Shown: positions 45,404 to 58,980 of the stretch, one piece after another | Layout of the letters: each line of letters starts with the position of its first letter | How positions within the stretch are numbered: position 1 is the stretch's first letter | Assembly: GCF_027409185.1 (NCBI RefSeq) | Contig: NC_084461.1 | Location: forward strand, 142,335,001-142,399,000 | DNA length: 64,000 nucleotides | Reading direction: 5' to 3' | Origin: Cynocephalus volans | Lineage: Eukaryota; Chordata; Mammalia; Dermoptera; Cynocephalidae | Position numbers and translations under genes: made by a program | Notes under the pieces: generated by a model | What the model saw: the letters and a program-made list of their open reading frames with translations, nothing else | Databases searched by the model: none | Told to the model about the DNA's origin: nothing

Positions 45404-48400
45404 TAAGCATTTCATAGTTCCTCTCTCTTGAAAGCTCTTCACTCTTTGCTTAGCATATCCATTAAGCAAGGCTTGGTTAGGTTGTGAAACAAATAAAGAC
45501 CCAAATATCAGTTGCTTAGAACAACCTATGAAAACTATGTAGGTTCAGTTGACTCTCCTCCACCCAGTGACTCAAGAGATTCAGGCTTTCTCCACCTCGT
45601 GATCTCAACATGTGGCTTTATTTATTTATTTATTTTTTATTAGGACATTTATCATTAGACAATGTAATCATTTTTGTGGTCCTTTACAAGTTTCTCACTA
45701 CTCCTCTCCACCCTCCCCCTTTCCCACCTCTGGTGGCCTCAGTTCTGTTCTCTCTTTTTGAAGTTTGATAAATTATTGTGTTTGTTGTATCTTTCTTTCT
45801 TCCTTTTTTGTGTATTCGTTTATTTTATTTAGCTCCCACTTATGAGTGAGGACATGTGGTACTTCTCTTTCTGTGCCTGGCTTAGTTCACTTAACATAAT
45901 TTTCTCTAAGTTTATTCATGTTGCTGTGAATGGCAGAATTTCATTCCTTTTTATAGCACACTAGTATTCCATTCTGTATATATACCAAATTTTCCTTATC
46001 CAGTTGTCCATTGATAGACAATTTGGTTCCAACTCTTAGCTACTGTAAATAGAGCTACAATAAACATGGGAGTGCATGCATCCCTTTAACATGATGATTT
46101 CTATTCCTTTGGGTATCCACTCAGCAGTGGGATTGCTGGATCATATGGCAGTTCTATCTGTAGTTGTTTGAGGAAACTCCATACATTTTTCCATAGGGGC
46201 TGCACTAATTTACACTCCCACCAACAGTGTAGGAGGGTTTCCTTTTCTCTGCATCCTCACCAGCATTTTTTATTCTCTGTCTTTTTGATAATGATCAGTC
46301 TAACCGGGCAGATGATATCTCAATGTGGTTTTGATTTGCATTTCCCTGATGCTTAGTGATGTTGAGCATTTTTTCATGTGTCTGTTGGCCATTTGTATGT
46401 CTTCCTTTGAGAAATGCCTATTCAGCTCTTTTGCCTATTTTTTTTAATCAGGTTACTTGTTTTTTACTAAGTTGTCTACATCTTTGTATATTCTGGATGT
46501 CAGTCCCTTGTCAGATGCATAGATTGTGAATATTTTCTCCCATTCTGTAGGTTGTCTTTTTGCTTTGTTAACTGTTTCCTTTGCTGTGCAGAAGCTTTTT
46601 AGTTTGATATAATCCTGTTTGTTTATTTTTTCTTTTGTTGCCTCTGCTTTTGGAGTCTTATTCATAAGTCTTTGTCCAGTCCTACTTCCTGAAGTTTTCC
46701 CCCTGTGTTTCCTTTAAGTAGTTTTATAGTTTCAGGTTTCATATAAGTCTTTAATCCATTTTGACTTGATTTTGGTATATGGTGAGAAGTACAGATCATC
46801 ATGTAGTTTCATTCCTCTACATATGGATATCCAGTTTTCCCAGCACCACTAGGAAGAGGCAGTCTCTTCCTCAATGTATATTCCTGTTGCCCTTGTCAAA
46901 GATCACTTGGCTGTAAGTATGTGGAGTGATTTCTGTGTTCTAGATGCTGTTTTCTTGGTCTGAGTATCTGTTTTTATGCCATTACCATACTGTTTTGGTT
47001 ACTACAGCTTTGTAATATAACTTGAAGTCAGGAAGTGTAATGCATCTAGCTTTATTTACTTATTTTTTGCTCAGGATTGCTTTGGCTATTTGGGGTCTTT
47101 TGTTATACCAATGAATGTTAGGATTAATTTTTCTATTTCTGTAAAGAATGTCATTGGTATTTTGATGGGGATTGCATTGAATATGTAGATTGCTTTGGGT
47201 AGTATGAACATTTTCACGGTGTTAATTCTTCCAATCCAAGAGCATGAATGTCACAAAATCTTTTTGTGTCCTCTTTAATTTCTTTCAGCAGTGATTTGTA
47301 GTTCTCATTATAGAGATCTTTCACCTCCTTGGTTAAATTGATTCCTAGTTTTGTGTGTGTGTGATTATTGTAAATGGGCTTACTTTCTTGATTTCTTTTT
47401 CTGCTAGTTCATTATTGGAATATAAAAATATTACTGATTTTTGCATGTTGATTTTTACTGAAATCACTTATCAGCTTTAGGAGTTTTTTGGTATATACTT
47501 TACGTTTTTCTACATGTAGAATCATATCATCTGCAAACAGTGACAGTTTCACTTTGTCTTTTCCAATATGGATACCCTTTATTTCTTTCTCTTGCCTGAT
47601 TTTCTGCCTAGTACTTTTCATACTAGGTTAAGTAGGAGTGGTAAAAATAGGCATCCTTGTTTTGTTCCTGTTCCTTGTTCCATTCAGGATGATATTGGTA
47701 GTGGGTTTGTTGTATTTGGCTTTTATTGTGTTGAGCTATTTTCCTTCTATACCTAATTTGCTGAGAGTCTTTATCATGAAGTGATATTGAATTTTGTCAA
47801 ATGCTTTTTCTGCATCCATTGAGATAATCATATGGTTTTTGGCCTTGATTTTGTTGATGCAATGTATCAAATTTGTTGACTTATATATTGAACCATCCTT
47901 GTATCCCTAGGATGAATCCCACTTGATAGTGTATAATTTTTTTGATGTGTTGCTGTATTCTATTTGATAATATTTTATTGTGGATTTTGCAACAATTTTC
48001 ATCAAAGATATTGGCCTATAGTTTTCTTTTTTGTTGTTGTATCTTTGTTTGGTTTTGGTATCAGGGTGATGTTGGTCTCATAGAATGAGTTTGGGAGAGT
48101 GGCCTCTGTTTCAGTTTTTTGGAATAGTTTGAAGAGAATTTATATTAATTCCTCTTTAAATGTTTGGTAGAATTCAGCAGTAAAGTCACCTGGTCCTGGG
48201 CTTTTCTTTGTTGGGAACCTGCAGATTACTGCTTCAATCTTGTTGGTCTCTTCAGGTTTTCTGTGTCTCTTGGTTCAGTCTTGGCAGTTTGTATGAATCC
48301 ATAAATTTATCCGTTTCCTCCCAGTTTTCAAATTTGTTGGCATATAGTAGTCTATAATAGTCTCTAATAATTCTTTGTATTTCTGTGGTATAGGCTGTAG

Positions 48401-49362
48401 AGTTTCCTTTTTCTCTTCTGATTTTTGTTATTTGGGTCTTCTCTTTTCTTTTTTTAGTTAGCTTTGCTAGTGGTTTGTCTATTTTGTTTATCTTATAGAA
48501 AAACAGCTCTTTGTTTCATTGAAGTTTTGTATCATTTTCTGAGGCTCTGAATCATTTAGTTTTGCTCTGATCTTAATTATTTCTTTCTGTCTGGACTGTT
48601 GTTTTTTATAGTTCTTTAAGGTATAATTGCATTGTTTATTTGAAATCTTTCTATTCTTTTGATGTAAGCCTTTATTGCAATAAACATCCCTCTTAGTACT
48701 GCTTTTGCAGCATTCCACAGGTTTTAGTATGATGTATCTTTATTTTCATTAGCTTCAAGAAATATTTTTATTTCATGTTAAATTTTTTCTCGGACCCATA
48801 GTCATTCAAGAGCATGTTGTTTAATTTCCAAGTATTTGTGTAATTTCCATAGTTTTGCTTATTTTGATATCTAGTTTTAATCTGTTGTAGTATGAAAAGA
48901 TATTTGAAATTATTTGTCTTTTAAAATTTGTTGAGATTTGATTTGTGACCTCATATGTGGTCTATCCTGAAGAATGTTCCATGTGCTGATGAGAGGAATG
49001 TATATTCTGTAGTTGTTGGATGAAATGTTCTGTATACGTATATCAGGTCCAATTGGCCTAAAGTGTAATTTAAATCCTATGTTTCTCTGTTGACTTGTTG
49101 CCTAAATGATCTGTCCAGTTCTGAGAGAGGGGTGTTCAAGTCCCCCACTATTATCATATTAGGGTCTGTTTATTTCTTTAGGCCTAATCATGTTTGCTCT
49201 ATATATCTGGGTGCTCTGGTGTTGGGTGCATATATATTTATGATTGTTATGTTTTCTTGCTGGATAGATCCCATTATCATTATATAGTGGTCTTATATGC
49301 TGTCTTTCAACTGGTCTAGTTTTTTAATCCAACCAATCAGTCTGTGTCTTTTGAGTGGGGAC

Positions 49363-50893
49363 CAAAACAGCATGGTACTGTCATAAAATGGGCTGGCTGG
49401 TTAGCTCAGTTGGGTAGAGTACAGCTTTATAACATCAGCGTCACAGGTTTGGATCCCTGTACCAGCCAGTCACCAAAAAAAAAAAAAAAAAAAAAAAAAA
49501 AGAAAGAAAGAAAAGAAAAAAAAAGACAGACCCATGGAACAGACTAGAGAACTCAGAAATCAGCCCACATACATACAGTACCAAAATCATACATACAGCC
49601 CACATACATACTGGTACGAAAATCAACTCAAAATGGATTAAAGACTTAAATATAAGACCTTAAACTATAAAACTCCTGAAATAAATCATAGGGGAAACAC
49701 TTCAGGAAGTGGGACTGGGCAAAGATTTTATGAATAAGACCCCAAAAGCACAGACAACAAAAGAAGAAATTAACAAATTTGATTATGTAAAACTACAAAG
49801 CTTCTGCACAGCAATAGAAACAATCATCAGAGTGGAAAGACAATGTATAGAATGGGAAAAAAATATTTGCAAACTGTGCATCTGACAAGGGATTAGTATC
49901 CAGAATATGTAAGAAATTCAAACAACTTAACAGTAAAAAAAAAATCCAATTAAAAACTGAGCACAAGAGCTGAATAGACATTTTTCAATGGAAGACATAC
50001 AACTGGCAAACAGGTACATGAAAAATGCCAACATCACTCAGCATCAGGGAAATGCAAAACAAAAACACATTGAGATCTAATCTTACCCCAGTTAGACTGG
50101 CTATTATTAAAAAGACTGAGGATAACAAGTTCTGGTGAAGATGTGGAGAAAGGGAAACACTCCTGCACTGTTGGTGGGACTGCAAATTAGTATACCTATT
50201 ATGGGAAACATTATGGAAGTTTTTCAAACAACTACAGATAGATCTACCATATGATCCAGCAATCTCACTTCTAGGTATATACCCAAAGGAATGGAAATTA
50301 TCATGTTGAAGGGGCACATGCACTTCCATGTTCATCACAGCTCTATTTACAATAACCAAGACATGGAACAAACCTAAATGTCCACTGATGGATGACTAGA
50401 TAAGGAAAATGTGGTATATATACACAATGGAATACCTTCAGCCATAAAAAAGAATGAAATTCTGTCATATGCCGCAACATGGAAGAGCTTGGAGAAAATT
50501 ATGTTAAGTGAAATAACCAGGCACAGAAAGAGAAATACCAAATGTCCTCACTCATAAGTTGGAGAAAGGAAGGAAGGAAGGAAGGAAGGAAGGAAGGAAG
50601 GGGGGGGGAGGGAGAAAGGCCACAATAATACATTAAACTTTCAGAAGGAGAGAGCAGTCCTATGGTTGCTAGGTGTGGGAAAGGGGTTGGGGAGAGGGGC
50701 CAGGGAGAAATTGGGTAAGGGACACAAAGAATAATTATGATTTGTAATAATGAATGTACTAATATTATTGGTTTGTTCATCACATATTATATACAGATAT
50801 TGATAGTCAACTCTGTATCCCATAAATATGTACAATTAATTATGTTTCAATTACAAAATAAATCAATAAAATGAAAGCAAGTATAATAAAAAA
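49363..50893 (+). mobile_element. L1 3' fragment inserted in the older L1
   Basis: Plus-strand 3' end of an L1: 'accaaaacagcatggtactg' (ORF2) through the ORF2 C-terminus to the 3' UTR, with a GGAA repeat (50566-50600) and an A-rich tail (50870-50893). On both sides the minus-strand L1 continues (endonuclease text to 49362; inter-ORF text from 50895), so this is a later insertion in opposite orientation. No clear TSD. Confidence 0.85.
49388..49524 (+). mobile_element. tRNA-Ile-like SINE nested in the L1 fragment
   Basis: GGGCTGGCTGGTTAGCTCAG, A-box TTAGCTCAGTTGGG, B-box GGTTTGGATCC and a CCAGCC end give a nearly complete tRNA-Ile-like head. An AAAG-bearing poly(A) of about 50 bases follows. 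It splits L1 text 'gtactgtcataaaa' from 'agacagaccca', proving it is the youngest layer here. Confidence 0.85.
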
Positions 50894-52213
50894 AATTCAC
50901 ATTGCCCTTTTAATATTTATAAGAATTGTGGTGATATCTCCTTTGCCATTTGTGATATTTGTAATTTGTGTTTTATGTGTTTTTTCCTTGATTAATCTTG
51001 CTAGGTTTTTTCATTTTTATTAATATTTTCAAAGAGGCAAAAAAAAAAAGAGATGTAGTTTCTTTCTCTTTTTCATTTGTTCTTTTGTTCTAACAGTGGG
51101 TTCTGTTTTTTCTTGTGTATTTGTGGTAGTGATTATCGTTTTTCAGATTCCAAATGCAGGACCCGCTTGAGGATTTCTTGCAGAGCTGGTAATTTGGTGG
51201 CAAACTCAGAGAGGATCTGAATCTGTTTAGGGATCTTCAAACATACTGGATATGAAGGTCTGAGTCTTTCCATATACCTGGGAAGTTTTCTGTCACTATT
51301 TTGTTGAATAGGTTTTCAATGCCTTTTCCTTTCTCCTCCTGTTCTGAAACAACTATTATTTGGATGTTGTGCACTTAAAGTTTTCTGCTAGCTCTCAGAT
51401 TTCCTTTATTTTAAAAAATTCTTTTCTTCTTTTTTTGTCCAGCTGGTTTATTTCAAAAAGACTATCTTTGAGATCAGAAATTCTTTCTTCTGCTTGCTCT
51501 AACCTGGTGCTTAAGCTCTAATTTGTGTTTTTTTATTTCATTGAATGAATCTTTCAGTTCCACAAGTTCTGCTACATTCCTTTTTAAGGTATTAATCTCT
51601 TTGTAAGTTTCTTCCTTCATATCCTGGATTTTTCCCCTCATGTCATTCTGTCATCTATCATATGACAGTCTTCTCATATCTCAGTGAGTTTCCTTAAGAT
51701 CATTGCTAGGAATTCCTTTTTAGTCATTTCAAGGATTTCCTGCTCTATGGGGTCTGGTACTTGAGAATGACTGTATTCCTTTGGTGTCATCATATTTCCT
51801 TTTCTTCTTTTTTTCTTTTTTCTCATATTTCTTCTATCTCTATGTTGATGTCTAGTCATGTGGTATAGCAGTTGCTTCTTTGATTACTCTGTAGTGGGCT
51901 TTGAGGAGAGAGACTTTCTCTTCTTTTTCTAGTCTCTGCTGGTGACTCTTCTTGTGTCAATGTAGTTGAGTGGATGGCAGGCTACCTGTCGAGTGGCTGT
52001 GGCTGCTACTGTGGTGGTGAGCTGCCTTTGCAGTGGCAGTAGCTTTGGTGGACCAACCACCCACATGAAAGTGGTGTTTTCAGCATGCTCCTGCTTTTGC
52101 TGGGCAGCAGGGTTGCTGCCCATGGCTCCTGTCTAGGACCCTGGGCATGCTCCTGCTTTCTGCTTGGTGGTGGGGGCTGCCCCTGGCTCCTGCCTTCTCA
52201 ACATGTGGCTTTA

Positions 52214-53230
52214 AATATAGTCATAATAGGGACCCAGAAGTGAACTACACCAATTTGCTCATAGTCTATTGACCAGAACCAGTCTCATGGCTTCATTTTG
52301 ACTTCAAAGGAGGCTGGGTTATGTTGGAAGGACATAGAATCTTTAGGGAACACTGACTATCTCTGCCAGGTCTCAGATTAAATGACATTTCTTCAGAGAA
52401 TTGGGTATAGGATCAATCCAGTGAGGTCTACCGAAGTCAGGTGGCAGCATGGCAACAGGATATGGTCAGACCTGTCAGTATTGCCTTGTTAGCTGATGAA
52501 AGGTATTCTAGAATTTCTAAACATGCTGACACCCTTCTGTTTGGTGTCATACTCTAAATCTGATGGCAAGAGAGTTGACCCTAAACTCTGGCCCCTACAC
52601 ACTGTCCTGAGCTAGGCTGCTGATGGCAAGATGGAGAATTCATATGTGCGTCTGCTATAATCTGTAGATGGAACACATTACAGGGTTCATACTTATGTGA
52701 GCTGCTATTTTAAGTGTAGCAAGTTTGTTGCAATTGATGTATAAAAATTAATTTAAAGGCATTTCTGATTTCATGGTAGGATTTGCTATTATATATATTG
52801 TCCCAATCCATGAATACGAAAATTATAGTGACTCTCAGGTAGCAGTTGCGAATTCTTTGGTAACAAAAGGGATCTTTAGACTCTGAAAGGCTGGAAACTC
52901 TGGTGTAGTAGAGGCAGCCCAGAACTGAAATCAGGGTAGTAGGTGAAGTGCAGAGAGGCAGATCAGTAACACAGAGCTCCTGACCTAATAAAATGTTTGG
53001 AGAGATGAGACATATAAACATGAAAAGGTAATGGCATGCGCTATCAATGGGAAACTGAATAGATGGCAGACAGCAAACACTAGAAGTTGTCAGGAAGCAG
53101 ATATGGATGACTGAGAAGAACAAGGCAAGCTTCTTAGAGAAACAGAAGTGGTCATTAGTGAATCAGAGAGTTGGGTAGTCAGAAGAAGGCATGAGTCCAA
53201 AAAGTGCAAGAATAGGCAAGTGAGAAGCTC
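52214..53230. other. Noncoding stretch, unknown old repeat continuing across the L1 insertion
   Basis: The text before 45603 ('gacccaaatatcagttgctt...') and after 52213 was contiguous before the L1 landed. It resembles an old dispersed repeat I cannot name. Confidence 0.4.
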
Positions 53231-53234
53231 CACT

Positions 53235-53335
53235 TCTCACCCCCACCTCAGACCCTCTGAATCAGAAGCTCTGAGGATGGGGGTGGGAAACCTATACACT
53301 TAACCAGCTCTCAGGTCATTCTAAAGTAGGGGTTG
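53235..53335 (-). mobile_element. MER5-like DNA transposon fragment
   Basis: 'cagaccctctgaatcagaag', 'ctctgaggatgggggtgg' and 'aaccagctctcaggtcattc' resemble the reverse of MER5A. Confidence 0.55.
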
Positions 53336-53339
53336 CCAA

Positions 53340-54625
53340 ATAGCAAACTTGGAGAAACAGTGCCTTATACACCCACATGTCTTCTCCATTGAAAACTGGA
53401 GCTACCTTTTCTCCCTTTTCCCCTTCTATTCCAAGCCTGGGTTCTAAGGTATCTTCCTAATGAAAGGCAAGAGATCTTGGGAAATAAAAAGACAAAGCAG
53501 GCAATCTTTTCTTCATATGAGACAGGTAAAACGAGATGCATAATTTCATTTTTAATATCCCTCCAGGCAGAAAAAGTGATTTCACTTAAAAGTTGTTTTA
53601 TAGATTCTTTTGGTTTGTTTTACCAACAAGATAATTAAGTTGGGTCTAATTAAAAATGAAAAAATTGCCCACAGAAGCTGAATAAATCAGTGCTGAGCTG
53701 AAGGGTGAAAAATGTTGTTCAAAGTCCGTAAGGCTGAAAACAATTAAAAGACAGGAGTGCACACTGATTGGCTCAATTCACTTCAAGCAAACATACATGG
53801 TACATGAGCCACGGGCTCATTAATGCACCCAGAAAAGACAGGTGGGGCAGGCAGGGAATAGGACCTGGGAAATTTGGGAGGAGCTTTCTCAAGGTCAAAG
53901 GGACTAGATGCCGGGCTTAATGCAGAGTGTGGGACCGGATCTGTGAAGTGGGATAAGCAACAACTACAAAAACAAAAACAAAAACAAAAAAAGCAAAAAA
54001 ACACTCTGATATCAGGAGAGCTGCCTCCAGTTTCCCCAGGGAAGAAATATATGGTACTCTGATCAGCACTTGGGGTGAAAGGCAAAGGTACAAGAATTAA
54101 GGGGAAAAGGAAAAGGAAGAAATAACTAGTTGGCAAAAGCATGAGAAATTGAGATTAAGATGGTAGAATGCTGGTGCCTGTGTTGGCAGAAAAGGGCAGA
54201 GGGACTTTTTTTTCCTCAAAAAAGGTTAAATATTCATTTAAAATACATATAATATTGTAATATGACATAATGTCCTTCCATGATACTTTAAAATTGTTAG
54301 TAAAACTTTACAACATAAAGTTGCTGACTATGAAAAGTGTCACTTGGGGGTAGGGGTCTAGAAGTCAAGAAGAAGGGGCTGTCCCTATATTTGGCTCAAT
54401 GCCAAGGGGGAGATAAAAGAAAAGCCACAAGAAAGAGTGAAGAATAAGAAATGTAGCAAGTGCTGGAAATCAGAACTAGAGAAGACTGGGAGAAACTTAA
54501 GTCCCATAGAAATCATGGAAGTGTGTGGGAAGTGGCATTGGGTTTTCCTTTGGATACGGGATGGGGGATCAAGTTGATTTCATCTAGCTCTTAATGGTCA
54601 GGGTAAGTCAAGCCAGGATGTCTGT
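53340..54625. other. Noncoding stretch, nothing recognised
   Basis: Includes an imperfect AAAAAC repeat at 53958-54000. No gene. Confidence 0.4.
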
Positions 54626-54629
54626 CTTA

Positions 54630-54745
54630 TACATCTCACTAACCAGCTATGGGGGCATGGGCAAGTCATTATTCTCTCTGGGCCCTGGTTCCTTCCTTTG
54701 TAAGATGAGGGAATTGGGACAGGTAATCGTTAAGGCTCATATATG
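54630..54745 (+). mobile_element. MIR SINE fragment
   Basis: 'gcatgggcaagtcattattc', 'ctctgggccctggttcctt' and 'tttgtaagatgagggaatt' fit MIR. Confidence 0.7.
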
Positions 54746-55129
54746 TCTCTAACACTTCCACCTCAGGTTTAATTCTCACCCTGATGTGTAAAGACTAGGG
54801 AAAGAGAGACCTTTTCAGAGGGCAGATTATTTCCTCCCCAGATGACAGCCTTGACTCTCCATAAAAGGTAAGTGATCTCACAGAACATAATTGCTAAGTG
54901 ATTGATTCTTTCTTTTTTCAGAAATGGAGACTTTTTCATTCATCTGTTTTGGTTGAGTTACTTTCTCATATGTGTGCTTTGGGTTGGACATTCTCACACT
55001 TTCAAAGAAATAAATGAACCCTCTCATTTCTATGATTTCCCCTTATTTTTATTAGATTAATATAATAATAACAAGGTTCTCAAAAAGCCTACATATGTTT
55101 CAAACTTCTAGTGCCAAAGTAGGGAGGAA

Positions 55130-55960
55130 TTTTAAGAGCCAGCTCTCTATTGGGCATAGCTACTTGGATGTCTCTTGAGAACGTCAACCTCAGTTTGCCT
55201 CCAAATAGACTCATTATCTTTTCCTCTACTTCTGCTGTTGCCCCCATTTCCTATCACATGGAATGGCAATGCTACCCTTTCAGTCACCAAGCCTTTGATT
55301 CCTCTCTCATTTTATGTGTCCAAGCAATTACCAGTCCTGTTGATTCTAACCCATAAATACCTGTCGGGTCTGTCCACTCTTCTCTGGGCCCACTGCCGCC
55401 ACATTGGTGCAGGCCACTTTCATCTCTTGCCTTGATTGCTCGAACAGTTTCATAATTTGTCCCCGTGCTTCCAATTTTTCTCCCCTTCAATCTCTTTTCC
55501 ACAGTGAAATAAAAAAGACGTTATCAAACTGTAAATCCACTAGTGCCATCACCTTACTTAAAATGCTCTCTGGCTTTCAATTTCCCTCAGAGGGGATAAG
55601 GAGCAAAACTTCAACAGAGTTGATGATTCCTTCTCTCCATGAACAAGACGCAGCCTTTCTTTCCAACCCCGTCTTTTGTTAATCTCTCTTTCACACGGCA
55701 GTCATAAGGAAATTATTTTATTTTCTTTCGTGTCCATCTTTCTCTCTCATCCTTATACTATCACCACTAGCACTATGTACCCCACTCCTTATTACCCAAG
55801 TGTCCTGCTAATTTCTGTTCATTCTTTAAGACTTAGTTGTTATCTCCCCCGGAATGCCTCCCCTGACCCCTGAAACATGATCGAGGGGCTTCTCATGAGC
55901 TTCATAGTATTCTGTCTTTATTCTATTTTAGCACTTAGTTCTGTATATTGAGCCTATGTA
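55130..55960 (+). mobile_element. L2 LINE relic
   Basis: Diverged L2: 'atgctctctggctttcaat', 'ttctgttcattctttaagac', 'cttagttgttatctcccc' and 'ccctgacccctgaaacatg'. Ends uncertain. Confidence 0.55.
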
Positions 55961-56590
55961 CTCGTCTGGATCGAGGGCTTCTACAGGTCAGTCACCCTTC
56001 TACTCCAGTGCTTCTTGGGAGCAGTCACCTTCTACCCTAATGCCTCCTGGGAACAGTCACCCCTCTACTCCCCAGTGCCTCCCTTCCCATTACCCAGGAT
56101 TACGAGTCCTTAACTCTGCTCAGGAGGATTTCTGGCCAAAGTACTTGCAACAGGATGGTCTCTTACCTCTCAGCGAAGAGTTTCCCAACAGACCCAGGGC
56201 ACACTTCTAAGATCACAATTCACCAGCTTTCAATATTCCTTATTTTTCAATATTATTTTATGCAAATCCTTATTTCCTATATGCCATCATTATCTATTTC
56301 TAACCCTTTAGTTCCCTCTTTTCTTATAAATAACTTAATATTCACATATACTGCAAGTGAAATCATCTGGATCAACTAGAAGATCCACAGAAGTAAGTTT
56401 GCTTATACTGGGATTTCATATGTGGTGACATTGTTGCTTGGAGGGTATGACTGTGGTTAATTCCAAATTTTCATATTTTACAGGTAAATCTGATTGCCCT
56501 TTCTTCTGGAATAATAAATGTAAAGTATAATTATAGACTAAAAAATAATTAACATATAATATAACAATATACATATAACTTTGATAATAA
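55961..56590. other. Noncoding stretch with a short local repeat
   Basis: 'gggaacagtcacccctctac' and 'gggagcagtcaccttctacc' recur within 55990-56075, a small tandem duplication. Otherwise nothing recognised. Confidence 0.5.
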
Positions 56591-56759
56591 ACAATAAAAA
56601 TGAAGAGAGGGTAGGTGGCTTACTTGAGATCACAAAGATAGGCAGTAGAAGAGTTAAAATCAGTTCCCTACTGCACGGCCTGGATACTTTGGCTCTTGGT
56701 TTTTCTACCTCAGTGTGAGCCAGAATTCCCCTTGTGTTTACCTCTATAGCTTGACACAT

Positions 56760-57100
56760 CTGTGATCGCCCTGCTTTATTGGTTTAAAAATAACTTTTTA
56801 CTCTGAATAATTTTACCTTTACAGAAAAGTTGCAAAGATAATGCCATCACCTGGGATTCTCCTAATCTTCCATAATCAGGATTCAATTGTCAAAACTAAG
56901 AAATTAACATTGCTACAGTACAATGAACTGAACTACATATTTTATTGGGACTTCATCTGGGTGATTTTTTAATTTCTTAAATTATAAAGCATATCAAATT
57001 AGGAAAAGTGCAGCATCTGACCCTAGTGTCACAGTGACAGGTTCAGGGTTCCGTGAGACTCAATTGATCAAAGATTTGTAGACTATTGGTTTACTTTAAT
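56760..57100. mobile_element. Possible old LINE-derived stretch
   Basis: 'acagaaaagttgcaaagata', 'caaaactaagaaattaacat' and 'gaactgaactacatatttta' belong to a common old mammalian repeat. The family is not certain. Confidence 0.4.
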
Positions 57101-58265
57101 ATTCCTTTATTCCTATCTGAAACAATACTAAGTGACTGTGATGTGACCCATGCTACTTCTAGCTCTTCCACTATGGTAGGGCCCTTGAATCTAGGACCCC
57201 TGAGCTGGTATGGTTGGGAAGGGACCTGGCTCTTTGGGGCAGGAGCCCTGGGCTCTCAATGACAGCCAATCACAATTTTCTTGACTCACTTGAGACTCTG
57301 AAAGGGCTCTCTGATTGTGATAAGACTCATTAAACTGCTAGCAGGCAAATTTCTGAACAGAGACTTTCCATTGGCATGTGACAACACCACACGCTCTCTT
57401 TCCTTTATTGCAATATGCACATTTTATTTTCCAGATAAGGTGCACAGATCCAAGTACAACTTTGTGAAGAATAATAGACCACATTTGTTGATCTGCTTAT
57501 TTTCTACAGTAAAGAAAAGTTTGTTAATATCAGATGAGTAGAAGAAGATCTATAGGATAGTAAAGGAGAAGATGAGTAAGAATTTCCTATGAGGAGACCA
57601 CAAACCCACAAATCCAGAGATGGGAGAGAAGAAAGAAAAGAGACAAAAAAAGAGAGAGGAAGAAAGCAGAAAGCCTGTTTTCACCACTTACATACTTTTC
57701 TGGCTTAAATGGCAAAGGCCCTTGGAGACATGCAGAAGCAGCAGAGTGATAAATCAATCAAGCCACCAGCTTGAAGAATGCTGGAGTGATGTTCCCTGGC
57801 CGGCTGCTCGGTGGGGGTTGGGGCTGTACATGACTCCAGGAAGGACAACCCTTCTGAAGACTTAGTCTCTCAGGCCTAATACTACCCTCTTCATTAAACC
57901 TCAGTCGTTGGCGAGAGATCATGGACGTTTAGAACAACCACTGGGCATTGCTTTTATGTTCCTGTCTGAATGAACTCTGATTGAGGCTTCTGAGGCAGAC
58001 ACACTGACATTTCCCAGTGCCACAGGGGGTTTGCAGCCATTTAAATGTTTTTAGGGTGTTGTGGGGGTTCTGCTGTCTGATTTAAAAATTAGAAATGATA
58101 CTCACTAGACAGCCAGGCAACAGATCTGTGTACATATGAGGATTTGATACGTGGTAGATATGGCCTTACAAATTAGTACAGACAGATGGACTACTCAAAA
58201 AATAGTGCTGAGTTCATTGATAACCCATATAACAAAAGCAACAACTAGTTTTTACTTCAAATGCA
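57101..58265. other. Noncoding stretch, nothing recognised
   Basis: No gene or clear repeat; the ORF at 57620-57865 is a purine-rich artefact. Confidence 0.4.
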
Positions 58266-58978
58266 CAAAATAAATTTCAGGTTCATTAAATCCCCCCCTT
58301 ATGGAGAGGGGGGATTTAAAATCAAATATAAAATAATATTCCTATGATCTTGAGGTAGGGAAGGAACTCTTAATGTATAGGCAGCAATAATTGAAAATTG
58401 ATAAATTTGATGACACTAAAATTTCTGTGTCCTAAACAACATGGAAAGGCAAATCACAGACTGGGAAAGATGTCTGTAACATTATTACATGTACAAATTC
58501 AAAAAGAAAAAGATAAACATCCCAATAGAAAAATAAGAAATGGACAGGCTGTTCACAGAAGAGGAAAGCCAAATAGCTCTAAATCATGCAAAATTATTTC
58601 CAGCCTCACTAGAAATTAGGGACATGCAGACTAAAACGATAATGAAGTGGTACTTTGTTACACGATCAGATTGGCAAAAAATTAGAAGTCTAAGTTGAGA
58701 TTTGGCAGAGATGAGATGCAACGGGTGCTTTCATGTGACCCCCTTTGGAAAACAATTCAGCTTTATTAAGTCAGGCTGAAAGTGTATATGACCTTAGACC
58801 CAGGATTTCCAATTCTAGGTAGGTACCCTGAAGAAACTTACACATGTGTGCACAGAGACATATTCAGAAACGTTCATTGCATCATCATTTAGTAAAAGTT
58901 AAAAATGGAAACAACTTAGATGTGCATCAAATAGTAGAATAAAAAAAATTGTAGCTTATTTATAAAATGGAATATTTA
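58266..58978 (+). mobile_element. Old L1M 3' fragment (ORF2 end)
   Basis: 'aacatggaaaggcaaatcac', 'aagaaatggacaggctgttc' and 'gacatgcagactaaaacgat' follow the L1 ORF2 C-terminal order in decayed form. Confidence 0.75.
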
Positions 58979-58980
58979 TG

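Larger units (their letters stand above)
45621..52195 (-). mobile_element. Older full-length L1 with 18-bp TSD, interrupted
   Basis: Minus-strand L1. The A-rich tail appears as T-rich DNA at 45621-45640. ORF2 fragments run to about 49362. The ORF2 start/inter-ORF region resumes at about 50895-51160, the ORF1 remnant is at about 51165-51860 (51859-51674 resembles DPIEQEILEM...MILRKLTEI), and the 5' UTR reaches 52195. The perfect TSD TCTCAACATGTGGCTTTA lies at 45603-45620 and 52196-52213. Many stops and frameshifts show that it is much older than the 27.2-kb copy. Near the 5' end a ~61-bp unit (GCATGCTCCTGCTTT at 52084 and 52145) is repeated twice. Confidence 0.92.

Noticed and set aside
49388..49470. 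Functional tRNA-Ile gene
   Set aside because: The stems are degenerate and it is followed by a SINE tail and poly(A) inside an L1.
53783..54142. 119-aa minus-strand ORF rich in F and P
   Set aside because: Created by an AAAAAC-type repeat and purine-rich DNA; no domain.
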